Source of the DNA: Streptomyces sp. S.PNR 29
GTDB lineage: Bacteria > Actinomycetota > Actinomycetes > Streptomycetales > Streptomycetaceae
Assembly: GCF_030386795.1 (NCBI RefSeq)
Contig: NZ_JANUQM010000006.1
Location: 312,601-376,600, forward strand
Length of the DNA: 64,000 bases
Direction: 5' to 3'
Position 1 is the first letter of the stretch; every line of letters starts with the position of its first letter. Below the pieces are notes generated by a model. It was not told the DNA's origin. It saw nothing but the letters and a program-made list of their open reading frames with translations, and did not search any database. Made by a program: the position numbers and the translations under genes. Below are positions 24,660 to 33,423 of this stretch, piece after piece.

Positions 24660-25772
24660 TCACCCCTCCCACCCGAACACCGGCCCCAACACCAACTGCG
24701 CCGCCCCCTCAGCCACCCCCCACCCCCCGCCGGAGGCGACCCGTACCGGCACCGCGCCCCCACGCCCTCCCTCGCGCCGAGCCCGCGCGTCCAGCACCGC
24801 GGCAACCCCCCGTACGAAGGTCTCCGGCGCCGCTGCCACCGTCCGGCCCCCGAGCAGCACCAGGTCGATGTCGAGCAGCCCGACCAGATTCGCGGCGCCC
24901 ACCCCCAGCACCCGCGCCGCCTCATCGAGCTCCCCCCGCGCCACGGCCCTCAGACACAGCGCCTCGACACACCCCCGGTCACCGCAACCGCACAGCACCC
25001 CGTCCAGCTGGACGACCTGGTGTCCGAACTCCCCGGCCCCGGTCCGCGCCCCCCGGTGCACGCGCCCTCCGATCACGAGCCCGGCACCGAGCCCCGTACC
25101 GAGGTGGAGATAGGCGAAGGACCCGCCTTCGCCACCCACCGCGAGCCTCAGCGCCGCCGCGTTGGTGTCCTTGTCGACCACGACCGGCACCCCCAGCCGC
25201 CGCGCCAGCGCGTCCCGCAGCGGAAACCCGTCCCACTCGGGAAACCCGGTGACCCGGTGCAGTACACCCCGGTCGTGATCCAGCGGGCCGGGCAGTGCCA
25301 CCCCGAGGCCGAGCAGTGAGGCGGCACCGGACAGGGGCGCAGCCGACAGCACGTCCGCCACCAGCTCCTCCGCCTCCCGCGCCACCACCGCGACCACATC
25401 CTCCGCCCCCGCCCCCAGGTCCAGTGGCCTGAGCCGCTCCCCCACCACGGTCCCGTCGAGATCGACCAGCACCGCCCGCAGCTCGTCCCGGTCCAGGTGC
25501 GCCCCGACCGCGTGCCCCGCCTCCGGCACCAGCCGCAGCACCGTGCGCGGCTTGCCCCCGGTCGACGCCCGGCGCCCCGCCTCCGCCGCGAGGCCGTCCT
25601 CCCGCAGCCGGGCCGTGATCTTGCTGACCGCCTGCGGTGTGAGCCCGGTCCGCTCGGCGAGCTCCAGCCGGCTGATGCCCTCCGCCCCGGCCGCGCGCAG
25701 CAGATCGAGCACCAGCGCGGTGTTGTGACTGCGCAGGGCAAGCAGATTGACGCCGGTGTTCGTCCTGTTCAC
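24660..25772 (-). CDS. ROK-family transcriptional regulator
   Basis: 370 residues from the GTG at 25772. An in-frame ATG at 25829 would add 19 residues but lies beyond the palindrome and is less likely. The N-terminal winged HTH (about 15-75, HNTALVLDLLRAAGAEGISRLELAERTGL) is followed by a ROK sugar-kinase fold with LGLGVALPGPLD, GTGLGAGLVIGG and the zinc motif CGCGDRGCVEALC. ROK repressors sense a sugar or sugar phosphate. It is divergent from a Gfo/Idh/MocA oxidoreductase across the palindrome at 25796-25822, which it probably binds. Confidence 0.9.
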   Translation of the reverse strand: MNRTNTGVNLLALRSHNTALVLDLLRAAGAEGISRLELAERTGLTPQAVSKITARLREDGLAAEAGRRASTGGKPRTVLRLVPEAGHAVGAHLDRDELRAVLVDLDGTVVGERLRPLDLGAGAEDVVAVVAREAEELVADVLSAAPLSGAASLLGLGVALPGPLDHDRGVLHRVTGFPEWDGFPLRDALARRLGVPVVVDKDTNAAALRLAVGGEGGSFAYLHLGTGLGAGLVIGGRVHRGARTGAGEFGHQVVQLDGVLCGCGDRGCVEALCLRAVARGELDEAARVLGVGAANLVGLLDIDLVLLGGRTVAAAPETFVRGVAAVLDARARREGGRGGAVPVRVASGGGWGVAEGAAQLVLGPVFGWEG

Positions 25773-25795
25773 GCCCCCATTGTCGCCACGCCTTG

Positions 25796-25822
25796 CACTT
25801 TGGCAACAGCGTTGCCAAAGTG
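25796..25822. promoter_or_regulatory. Large palindrome between the ROK and oxidoreductase genes
   Basis: CACTTTGGCAAC AGC GTTGCCAAAGTG, perfect 12-bp arms around a 3-base spacer. It ends 5 bases before the oxidoreductase ATG and lies 23 bases upstream of the ROK start. Such a site over the promoters would let the ROK protein repress both genes. Confidence 0.75.
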
Positions 25823-25827
25823 GACCC

Positions 25828-26901
25828 ATGACTGGTACTCCCCTCCGCGTCGGCCTCGTCGGCTACGGCCTCGCGGGCTCCGTCTTCCACGCCCCGCTGA
25901 TCGCCGCCACCGGGGGTCTCGCCCTCGACACCGTGGTCACCTCCCGCCCCGACCGGCAGCAGCAGGCCCGCGCCGAGTTCCCGGACGTCCGTGTCGCCGC
26001 CACCCCGGACGAGCTGTTCGACCGCGCCGCCGACCTCGATCTGGTCGTCATCGCGTCCCCGAACAAGACGCACGTACCGCTCACCCGTACCGCCCTGAAG
26101 GCCGGGCTCCCGGTCGTGGTCGACAAGCCGGTCGCGGGCACGGCCGCCGAGGCGCGTGAGCTGGCGGCCCTGGCCGAGGAGCGCGGGGTCCTGCTCTCCG
26201 TCTTCCAGAACCGCCGCTGGGACAACGACTTCCTGACGCTGCGCAAGCTGCTGGCCGAGGGCGCCCTGGGCGACGTATGGCGGTTCGAGTCCCGCTTCGA
26301 GCGCTGGCGGCCGCAGCCGAAGGGCGGCTGGCGGGAGTCGGGCGACCCGGCAGAGATCGGAGGTCTGCTGTACGACCTCGGCAGCCACGTCGTCGACCAG
26401 GCCCTCGTCCTCTTCGGCCCCGTGACGTCCGTGTACGCCGAGTCGGTCATCCGCCGGGCGGGCGCCGAGACCGACGACGACACGTTCCTCGCGCTCACGC
26501 ACGCCGGCGGGGTCCGCTCCCACCTGTACGTGTCCGCGACCGCGGCCCAGCTCGGCCCCCGCTTCCGGGTGCTCGGCTCGCAGGCGGGCTACGTCAAGTA
26601 CGGCCTCGACCCGCAGGAGGCGGCCCTGCGCGAGGGCGAGCGGCCCGGCACGGGCACCGGCTGGGGCGTCGAGCCGGAGTCGATGTGGGGCCGGGTGGGG
26701 GCCGGGGAGTCGCCCCTGACCGGCGGCGGCCGCCCGGAACCGACCCTCCCGGGTGACTACCCGGCCTACTATGCGGCCGTGGCGAAGGCCCTGCTGGAGG
26801 GCGGCCCGAACCCGGTGAGCGCCCGAGAGGCGGCCGCCGCCCTGGACGTACTGGAGGCGGCCCGCCGTTCGGCCCGAGACGGAGTGGCGGTGACGCTGTG
26901 A
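25828..26901 (+). CDS. Gfo/Idh/MocA-family oxidoreductase
   Basis: 357 residues; ATG at 25828. The Rossmann motif VGYGLAGSVFHAPLI and the catalytic-lysine motif VVDKPVAG are intact, and the C-terminal half carries the family domain with SHVVDQALVLFGP. These NAD(P)-dependent enzymes oxidise or reduce sugars and related polyols. The palindrome sits directly before the start, leaving no ribosome site, so the message may be leaderless or very short-leadered. Stop and next start overlap as GTGA. Substrate unknown, likely a sugar sensed by the ROK regulator. Confidence 0.88.
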   Translation: MTGTPLRVGLVGYGLAGSVFHAPLIAATGGLALDTVVTSRPDRQQQARAEFPDVRVAATPDELFDRAADLDLVVIASPNKTHVPLTRTALKAGLPVVVDKPVAGTAAEARELAALAEERGVLLSVFQNRRWDNDFLTLRKLLAEGALGDVWRFESRFERWRPQPKGGWRESGDPAEIGGLLYDLGSHVVDQALVLFGPVTSVYAESVIRRAGAETDDDTFLALTHAGGVRSHLYVSATAAQLGPRFRVLGSQAGYVKYGLDPQEAALREGERPGTGTGWGVEPESMWGRVGAGESPLTGGGRPEPTLPGDYPAYYAAVAKALLEGGPNPVSAREAAAALDVLEAARRSARDGVAVTL

Positions 26902-27401
26902 CGCACAACCAGGAACTGACCCCCAAGTTCCACCCCGAGCTCACGCCGAGCCTGGAGGAGCTTCAGGCCCAGGAACGGCGCCTGGTCTTCCGCCAGTTCA
27001 CATACGACGACGCGTGGGCGCTGGGCTCGCTGCTCGTCGAGCTGGCCCGGGAGCGTCAGGCCCCCGTCGCCATCGACATCCACCGTGCCGGCCAGCAGCT
27101 CTTCCACGCGGCACTGCCCGGCTCCACCCCCGACAACGACGCCTGGATCGACCGCAAGCGCCGGGTGGTCGAGCGCTACGGTTCCGCCTCCTACCTGGTC
27201 GGCGCCCGCTTCCGCGCCAAGGGCACGACGTTCGAGGAGTCCTCCCGCCTCGACCCGGACGTGTACGCGGCGCACGGCGGCTCCTTCCCCATCAACGTCG
27301 AAGGCGTCGGCGTGATCGGCGCGGTGACGGTGTCCGGGCTGCCGCAGTTGCAGGACCACCGGTTCGTGGTGGAGGCGCTGGAGCAGTTCCTGGGTCTGTA
27401 G
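26898..27401 (+). CDS. Heme-degrading domain (HbpS/UPF0303-like) protein
   Basis: 167 residues from the GTG at 26898 overlapping the preceding stop by 4 bases (GTGA). It matches the UPF0303/DUF336 group: LVFRQFTYDDAWALGSLLVELA, then VAIDIHRAGQQLFHAALPGSTPDNDAWI and SFPINVEGVGVIGAVTVSGL. Relatives are annotated as heme-degrading or HbpS-like and often sit beside MocA-type oxidoreductases. No signal peptide here, unlike secreted HbpS. Cotranscribed with the oxidoreductase; function in a sugar or redox pathway is inferred. Confidence 0.82.
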   Translation: MTHNQELTPKFHPELTPSLEELQAQERRLVFRQFTYDDAWALGSLLVELARERQAPVAIDIHRAGQQLFHAALPGSTPDNDAWIDRKRRVVERYGSASYLVGARFRAKGTTFEESSRLDPDVYAAHGGSFPINVEGVGVIGAVTVSGLPQLQDHRFVVEALEQFLGL

Positions 27402-27482
27402 CCGGCCGGGAATGATCTCTGGAGTGCCTCCGGTTGCACGGGTCGTACACGTAGCGCGAGTGACCGGAGGGACCGGAGACCG

Positions 27483-28358
27483 ATGAGTGACGCGACGGGC
27501 AGTGTGAAGGAATCCCTTGGCCGGTACGGCATCTGGAGCGTCGGCCTGCGCTCGGAGGACCCCGCCCGGCGCGGCGAACGCGCCGAGGCCGCCGCCGAAC
27601 TGGAGGAACTCGGTTACGGCGCCGTCTGGCTGGGCGGCAACAGCTCCGCCCGTCATGCCGCACCGCTCATCGAGGCGACCTCACGGCTCACCGTCGGCAC
27701 CAGCATCCAGAGCATCTGGGAGCACGAGCCCGCCGACAGCGCGGCGGCGTTCGCCGAGCTGGAGGCGGCCCACCCCGGCCGCTTCCTGCTCGGCCTCGGC
27801 GTCAGCCACGCCCGGCTCGCGGAACAGTACCGCCGCCCCTACTCGGCCCTGGTCGCGTACCTCGACGGCCTGGACGCCGCCGGCACGCCCGCCCACCGCC
27901 GGGTCCTGGCCGCCCTCGGCCCGAAGTCGCTGCAGCTGACGCGCGAGCGGGCCGCCGGGTCGATCCCCTACCTGGTCACCCCTGAGCACACCGCACACGC
28001 CCGCGAACTCCTCGGCGACGCCCCGCTCCTCGCCCCCGAGGTGACGGTCGTCCTGGAAACGGACCCGGTCCGCGCCCGCGAGCTGGCCCGCGAGTTCCTC
28101 TCCCTCTATCTCGGCCTGCCGAACTACACCAACAACTTCCTCCGGCACGGCTTCACCGAGGACGACTTCACGGACGGCGGCAGCGACCGCCTGGTCGACG
28201 CGGTGTTCGCGTGGGGCGACGAGGACCGGATACGGGAACGGATCCGCGCCTTCCAGGCGGCGGGCGCGGACCACTTGGCGCTCCAGGTGGTGAACGGCGG
28301 CTCGCGCGATGCCCTGCCGCGGGAGGAATGGCGCCGGCTGGCTTCCCTGCTGGCGTGA
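27483..28358 (+). CDS. LLM-class F420-dependent oxidoreductase
   Basis: 291 residues; ATG at 27483 following GGAGACCG. A luciferase-like barrel: RYGIWSVGLRSEDP, GYGAVWLGGNSS, RLTVGTSIQSIW, and HPGRFLLGLGVSH. These are features of the F420-dependent branch (TIGR03620 type). The enzyme would transfer hydride from reduced F420 to an unknown substrate. Separated by about 80 bases from the preceding gene, probably with its own promoter. Confidence 0.85.
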   Translation: MSDATGSVKESLGRYGIWSVGLRSEDPARRGERAEAAAELEELGYGAVWLGGNSSARHAAPLIEATSRLTVGTSIQSIWEHEPADSAAAFAELEAAHPGRFLLGLGVSHARLAEQYRRPYSALVAYLDGLDAAGTPAHRRVLAALGPKSLQLTRERAAGSIPYLVTPEHTAHARELLGDAPLLAPEVTVVLETDPVRARELAREFLSLYLGLPNYTNNFLRHGFTEDDFTDGGSDRLVDAVFAWGDEDRIRERIRAFQAAGADHLALQVVNGGSRDALPREEWRRLASLLA

Positions 28359-28378
28359 GGCGACCGACCGCGCCCGAA

Positions 28379-28419
28379 CCGCCGGGCCCGCGTCTCTACA
28401 GGCCGCCGAGACCCGGCGG
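28379..28419. terminator. Possible shared hairpin between convergent genes
   Basis: CCGCCGGG (28379-28386) and CCCGGCGG (28412-28419) could pair over 8 bases with a 25-base loop. The loop holds the stop of the leftward TIGR04222 gene. Modest evidence. Confidence 0.35.
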
Positions 28420-29214
28420 GTCGTCGAGCGTCTCGCTGGGAGGCGGCCTCGTGGCGTCGGCGAGAGGGCTCAGACGCCCGGTCAACACGCCCTTGAACAC
28501 GACCTCTCTGAGCAGTGAGAGCTCGTACGAGGACAGGTCGTCGTTCGTGGGCGGCACCAAGGGCTCCCCATAGCGGTCCCGGCGCGGGACACTGGCCCGA
28601 CGTCCTGCCTCGGTCACGCCCGGGTCCCACTTCTCGGGGTGGCGGTGGGCGAGAAAGCCGCCGGTCGCCATGGGCACGGTGGCGGCGAGGGCGATCAGGG
28701 CCTCGCGATCCCCCACGGCGGCCAGTACCCCGGCGACCAGCGCGAAGGTGACGGTGCACAAGAGCATGCCCTGCAGGAAGCCGAGGGCTGACGCGGCGGC
28801 GCGGCAGCGGGTGGGGCTGCCGACGAGTCCCTGATCGGCCAGACGGTCGCCGATGGCGTCGACACTCGGACTCGTACTGAGCGGATGCAGGCATTCCCAC
28901 GCCTGGCGCCGCGGTGCCAGGCCGATGACCTCGATGACATCGGCCTCGACCGCGTCGCGTGGGACGGGGTCGGTGAGGGTCACCACCTCGCGGTTCGCGG
29001 TCAGCCGCCCGCCGAGCATCATCGCGGCCAGGGCCGTCCAGGCGACGCGCAGTCCCTGACCGTGGAGGAACGCCACCTCGTAGAGGCTCAGCTCCTCGTG
29101 CTGCGGGCGCCGGGTGACCGGTGCGTCGGCGAAGCGCCGGTACGCCCGGCGGAAACGCACGGCGGCGACCCCGGTCAGCAGGTAGAGCACGGCGAGCGCC
29201 ACGAACCACACCAT
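28396..29214 (-). CDS. TIGR04222-type membrane protein
   Basis: 272 residues; ATG at 29214 with GGGGGA just upstream. An N-terminal helix (VWFVALAVLYLLTGVAAVRF) is followed by YEVAFLHGQGLRVAWTALAAMMLGGRL. Two more helices lie at about 140-190 (LGFLQGMLLCTVTFALVAGVLAAVG). The C-terminal ~70 residues are soluble and contain a second YELSLLREVVFKGVLTGRL block. The duplicated YE-x6-GG/GRL pattern is typical of TIGR04222 proteins of actinobacteria. Function unknown. Confidence 0.72.
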   Translation of the reverse strand: MVWFVALAVLYLLTGVAAVRFRRAYRRFADAPVTRRPQHEELSLYEVAFLHGQGLRVAWTALAAMMLGGRLTANREVVTLTDPVPRDAVEADVIEVIGLAPRRQAWECLHPLSTSPSVDAIGDRLADQGLVGSPTRCRAAASALGFLQGMLLCTVTFALVAGVLAAVGDREALIALAATVPMATGGFLAHRHPEKWDPGVTEAGRRASVPRRDRYGEPLVPPTNDDLSSYELSLLREVVFKGVLTGRLSPLADATRPPPSETLDDPPGLGGL

Positions 29215-29322
29215 GGCCGTCCCCCTTCGGCATCCGGCAGCGGAACCGCGCGGCGTGCTCGATAGATGCCCCTGGGCACGACGGGCCAACCCGGGTGGGG
29301 ACGGAGGCGCACACTCCTGCTC

Positions 29323-30180
29323 TCAGGCGTCCTTGAACTCCTGCCGCTGCCGCCCCAGCCCCTCGATCTCCAGCTCCACCACGTCCCCGGCCCGCAGGAA
29401 CGGCTTGGGCTCCGGCTCCCCGAGAGCCACCCCCGCCGGCGTACCGGTGTTGATGACGTCCCCGGGGTACAGCGTCATGAACTGGCTGACGTACCGCACG
29501 ACCTCGGCCACCGGGAAGATCTGCTCGGCCGTCGTCCCGTTCTGCTTCAGCTCACCGTTCACCCACAGCCTGAGCGCGAGGTTCTGCGGATCCGGTACCT
29601 CGTCCGCCGTCACCAGCCACGGCCCGAGCGGGTTGAACGTCTCGCAGTTCTTGCCCTTGTCCCAGGTCCCGCCGCGCTCGATCTGGAACTCCCGCTCGGA
29701 CACGTCGTGCGCCACCGCGTACCCGGCGACACACGCGAGCGCCTCCTCCCGGGACTCCGCGTAACGGGCCGTACGTCCGATGACGACCGCGAGCTCGACC
29801 TCCCAGTCGGTCTTCGTGGACCCGCGCGGAACGAGCACCGTGTCGTTCGGCCCGACGACGGTGTCCGCCGCCTTGAAGAAGATCACGGGCTCGGCGGGCG
29901 GTTCGGCCCCGGTCTCGCGGGCGTGGTCGTGATAGTTGAGCCCGATGCAGACGATCTTGCCGATCCGGGCCAGCGGCGGCCCGATCCGCAGGCCCACCTC
30001 GTCCAGGGCGGGCAGCTCCCCGGCGTCGGCGGCGGCACGGATCCGGCCGAGCGCCGCGTCGTCGGTCAGCAGCGCCCCGTCGATGTCCGGCACGATGCCG
30101 GACAGGTCCCGCAGGGTCCCCCCGGCGTCGAGCAGCGCGGGCCGCTCCGCCCCCGCCGTACCGACTCGCAGCAGCTTCAT
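29323..30180 (-). CDS. Fumarylacetoacetate hydrolase (FAH)-family protein
   Basis: 285 residues; ATG at 30180 after GGGAGATTGTGATC. The FAH fold is clear: NYHDHARETG, FKAADTVVGPNDTVLVP, the metal ligands in TDWEVELAVVIGR and the glycine-rich VINTGTPAGVALG. FAH enzymes hydrolyse or decarboxylate acylpyruvates and ring-cleavage products with a divalent metal. No adjacent catabolic gene defines the substrate; candidates are acylpyruvase or 2-hydroxyhepta-2,4-diene-dioate isomerase activity. Confidence 0.9.
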   Translation of the reverse strand: MKLLRVGTAGAERPALLDAGGTLRDLSGIVPDIDGALLTDDAALGRIRAAADAGELPALDEVGLRIGPPLARIGKIVCIGLNYHDHARETGAEPPAEPVIFFKAADTVVGPNDTVLVPRGSTKTDWEVELAVVIGRTARYAESREEALACVAGYAVAHDVSEREFQIERGGTWDKGKNCETFNPLGPWLVTADEVPDPQNLALRLWVNGELKQNGTTAEQIFPVAEVVRYVSQFMTLYPGDVINTGTPAGVALGEPEPKPFLRAGDVVELEIEGLGRQRQEFKDA

Positions 30181-30326
30181 GATCACAATCTCCCTAGATC
30201 GCGGGCAGCCCGTCCGATGCGTGCGACCCGGTGCGGTGGGCGCATCTGCCGGATCAGCCATCGGAGGTCTGGTCGATCCTCCAAGCTCGGCGTTCAGCGC
30301 GCAATACCCCGCTCACGGACTGGACC

Positions 30327-31043
30327 TCAGCGGTAGAGGGCCGCCCGCTCGACGGCCGTCCACGTCGTACTCGTCACCAGGTACAGGGCGGCGGCCAGCG
30401 GCACCACGGCCACGGTGAAGAGCGTGAAGAAGGACATGAAGGGCATGACCTTGCTCACCGCGCCCATCCCCGGCACCCGCTCCCCGTCACCGGTGACCGG
30501 CACCGCCGGGTTGGCGGCCATCATCCGCTTGGTGCGCCGGAAGTTGAACGCGGCGACGGCGGCGACGAGGGCGAACAGCCCGACGTAGACGAGCCCCGCG
30601 CCCTGGAAGAGCCCGCCCTCGCCCAGCGCGTCCGCGAACCGGCCGCCGAGGGGCGCGGCGAACAGCTGGTGGGTGAGCAGCTCGTTGGCACGGCCGCCGA
30701 TCGTGGTGTTGGAGAACAGGTGGTAGAGGAGGAAGAAGGCAGGCAGCTGGAACAGACTGGGCAGGCAGCCGGACAGCGGCGACACCTTCTCCTCGGCGTG
30801 CAGCTCCAGCACGGCCTTCTGGAGCCGCTGCGGATCCTTCGCGTGTTTCTTCCGCAGCTCGGCGATCTTCGGCCGCAGTTCGGCCTGTGCCTTCTGCCCC
30901 CGTGCGGCGGCCCGGGACAGGGGGTGGACGAGGAGTCGTACGAGCGCGGTGAACAGCACGATCGCGGCGGCGGCTGCGGAGGCGCCGAACAGCGGCTGGA
31001 GCAGGTCGGCGAGGCGCTCGACCAGCGTGGCGAAAACGGACAT
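30327..31043 (-). CDS. YidC/Oxa1-family membrane protein insertase, paralogue
   Basis: 238 residues; ATG at 31043 preceded by GGAGGG. An insertase of the Oxa1 type: helix AAAAIVLFTALVRLLVHPLS, the conserved cytoplasmic loop with AARGQKAQAELRPKIAELRKKH, then LSGCLPSLFQLPAFFLLYHLF. Two C-terminal helices lie in GLVYVGLFALVAAVAAF and MPFMSFFTLFTVAVVPLAAALYLV. It is short, with no large periplasmic domain. The usual yidC sits beside rpmH near oriC; this copy does not and is therefore a second paralogue. It lies downstream of, and probably cotranscribed with, the DUF6412 gene. Confidence 0.85.
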   Translation of the reverse strand: MSVFATLVERLADLLQPLFGASAAAAAIVLFTALVRLLVHPLSRAAARGQKAQAELRPKIAELRKKHAKDPQRLQKAVLELHAEEKVSPLSGCLPSLFQLPAFFLLYHLFSNTTIGGRANELLTHQLFAAPLGGRFADALGEGGLFQGAGLVYVGLFALVAAVAAFNFRRTKRMMAANPAVPVTGDGERVPGMGAVSKVMPFMSFFTLFTVAVVPLAAALYLVTSTTWTAVERAALYR

Positions 31044-31157
31044 GGGAGTGAGCCCTCCGGGGGTCTCGTCGTGCCGGGATGCCGGATGTGCCGGCGTGGA
31101 GAGATGGCGGCATGACGACCCGCGCGGGGCCTGCAGCTGGGAGCTGGGAGGTGTGCC

Positions 31158-31472
31158 CTACGCGGCGGTCGCCAGGAGGGCGTGTCCGGGTGCCCGGGGA
31201 CGGGTGCGCCCCTTGGCGTCGGGATCGCATTGCGGCAGGAAGGCCGTACGCCGGGCCCGGTCGCGGATGGCCGTCCGGACCCGGGTGGGCGGTACGGCGG
31301 GCGCGCAGCGCGAGGCGATGACGGAGCAGGCGGCGAACGCGGAGCCGACCGCGGCGGTCGCGGCGACCGCGACGGTGGCGGAGACGCTGCCCGCGTCGAG
31401 CAGCACGACGTCGAGCAGCAGGAGCAGCAGTACGGCGGCGGGACGCGGGTTCGCCCAGCTGCGGATGATCAT
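31158..31472 (-). CDS. DUF6412-type small membrane protein
   Basis: 104 residues; ATG at 31472 with GGAGGA upstream. A hydrophobic region AAVLLLLLLDVVLLDAGSV then VAVAATAAVGSAFAACSV gives two helices. The basic C-terminal half (RTAIRDRARRTAFLPQCDPDAKGRTRPRAPG) is cytoplasmic. Family match is from memory of small proteins paired with a second YidC in Streptomyces. A possible client or regulator of the paralogue 115 bases downstream. Confidence 0.65.
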   Translation of the reverse strand: MIIRSWANPRPAAVLLLLLLDVVLLDAGSVSATVAVAATAAVGSAFAACSVIASRCAPAVPPTRVRTAIRDRARRTAFLPQCDPDAKGRTRPRAPGHALLATAA

Positions 31473-31730
31473 CGGCCGCTCCTCCTTCCGTTCGTCGTAC
31501 GGGCACTCGCCTGCTGTCGGTTATACAGGATCGGATCGCCTGCCCGCCCAGGACCCGGACTTCGTACAGCGGTTTGAGAAAGGGCTGTCGCAACCCTCGA
31601 CAACCTCGCACACCACCCCCGATGCTTCCTCCTGCCACGACTGCCGCGACCGCCGCGACAGCCACACACAGGCCACACACAGGCCACACGCCGGTTTCAG
31701 GGACCGGTGATGGAGCGAAGCGGAGACGCC

Positions 31731-33206
31731 ATGATCCGACGCAGAACCCTGCTGGCCGCAGCAGGCGGAACGTTCCTCGGCAGCGCCCTGGCGACCGGCA
31801 CCGCACACGCGGACGCCACGATCGCCGTGAACCCCGGCACGGCGTACGGCACATGGGAGGGCTGGGGCACCTCGCTGGCCTGGTGGGCGAACGTCTTCGG
31901 CGCCCGGGACGACTTCGCCGACCTCTTCTTCACCACCAAGTCGGTCGCGTACGGCGGCCGCACCCTCCCCGGCCTCGGCCTGAACATCGCCCGCTACAAC
32001 CTCGGCGCGTGCAGCTGGAACAGCGTGGGCAGCGCGACCATGGTGGAGTCGCCCAACATCCCCGCCTTCAAGCAGATCGAAGGCTACTGGCAGGACTGGA
32101 ACAACGAGGACCCGACGTCCTCGGCCTGGAAGTGGTCGGCGGACGCGACCCAGCGCGCGATGCTGGTGAAGGCCACCCAGCGAGGAGCGATCAGCGAACT
32201 CTTCGCGAACTCTCCCATGTGGTGGATGTGCAACAACCACAACCCCTCGGGCGCATCCGACGGCGGCAACAACCTCCAGACCTGGAATTACCGCCAGCAC
32301 GCCTCGCACCTGGCCGCCGTGGCCCTGTACGCCAAGAACAACTGGGGCGTGAACTTCGCGACGGTCGAGCCCTTCAACGAGCCGAGCTCCAGCTGGTGGA
32401 CGGCCACGGGCACCCAGGAGGGCTGCCACATGGACGCGTCGGTCCAGTCCGCCGTACTCCCCTACATGCGCAGCGAGCTGGACAAGCGAGGCCTCACCGG
32501 CACCAGGATCGCCGCATCCGACGAGACGAGCTACGACCTGGCCCGCACCACCTGGAACTCCTTCAGCTCGACGACGAAGGGGTACGTGAACCGGGTCAAC
32601 GTGCACGGCTACCAGGGCTCGGGCGGCCGCAGGGACCTGCTGTACACGGACGTCGTGAGCACGGCGAAGAAGGCCCTGTGGAACTCGGAGACGGGCGACA
32701 GCGACGGCTCGGGCATGACGATGGCGAGCAACCTGCTCTACGACTTCCGCTGGCTGCACCCCACGGCGTGGGTGTACTGGCAGGTCATGGACCCGTCGGC
32801 GGGCTGGGCGATGATCGCGTACGACCCGAACACGCTCCAGCCGGGCGCCATCCAGACGAAGTACTACGTCATGGCCCAGTTCAGCCGCCACATCCGCCCC
32901 GGCATGACGATCCTCGACACCGGCGTCAGCTACGCGGCGGCGGCCTACAGCGCCTCGGCGAAGCGCCTGGTGATCGTCGCCGCGAACACCTCGACGTCGG
33001 CCCAGACCCTGACCTTCGACCTCTCCCGCTTCTCCTCCGTCACCGGCGGCTCGGGCGGCCTGGTCCCCCGCTGGAACACGGTGACGACCGGCGGCGGCGA
33101 CCTGTACACGGCACGCTCGGACACGTTCCTGAACGGCAAGTCGGTGAGCGTGCCGTTCGCGGCGAAGGCGGTGCAGACGCTGCAGATCGACGGCGTGACG
33201 ATATAG
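31731..33206 (+). CDS. Secreted GH30-family glycoside hydrolase
   Basis: 491 residues from the ATG at 31731 (GGAGACGCC upstream; GTG at 31707 and ATG at 31710 are in-frame alternatives). Twin-Arg signal peptide MIRRRTLLAAAGGTFLGSALATGTAHA. Clan-A (beta/alpha)8 barrel with acid/base E217 in VEPFNEP and nucleophile E320 in WNSETGD, followed by a C-terminal beta domain (about 400-491). The sequence GWGTSLAWWANVFG and the W-rich substrate cleft recall GH30 subfamily 5 endo-beta-1,6-galactanases; other GH30 specificities are possible. Exported hydrolase for plant arabinogalactan or similar polymers. Confidence 0.85.
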   Translation: MIRRRTLLAAAGGTFLGSALATGTAHADATIAVNPGTAYGTWEGWGTSLAWWANVFGARDDFADLFFTTKSVAYGGRTLPGLGLNIARYNLGACSWNSVGSATMVESPNIPAFKQIEGYWQDWNNEDPTSSAWKWSADATQRAMLVKATQRGAISELFANSPMWWMCNNHNPSGASDGGNNLQTWNYRQHASHLAAVALYAKNNWGVNFATVEPFNEPSSSWWTATGTQEGCHMDASVQSAVLPYMRSELDKRGLTGTRIAASDETSYDLARTTWNSFSSTTKGYVNRVNVHGYQGSGGRRDLLYTDVVSTAKKALWNSETGDSDGSGMTMASNLLYDFRWLHPTAWVYWQVMDPSAGWAMIAYDPNTLQPGAIQTKYYVMAQFSRHIRPGMTILDTGVSYAAAAYSASAKRLVIVAANTSTSAQTLTFDLSRFSSVTGGSGGLVPRWNTVTTGGGDLYTARSDTFLNGKSVSVPFAAKAVQTLQIDGVTI

Positions 33207-33423
33207 ACGACGTGGATGACGTAGGCGATGGCGTGACGACGTAGACGACGGCGCCGGACGTGGGCGGCGCCGCCGGACGATCGTGTTTCTCGCGCGCCCG
33301 ATCCCCCGGACGGCGGCTCGGGCGCGCGGCCGGTGGACCGTCGGGGCGGTGTGAGCCTGCGGGCGGGTGACTCCGCGCTGTGGCACACCGTCCTGACGGC
33401 GGCCGCGCGGCTACAACGTCAGC

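Noticed and set aside
31586..31602. TGTCG-N7-CGACA upstream of the GH30 gene as an operator
   Set aside because: Arms are only 5 bases with no extension, expected by chance in this composition.
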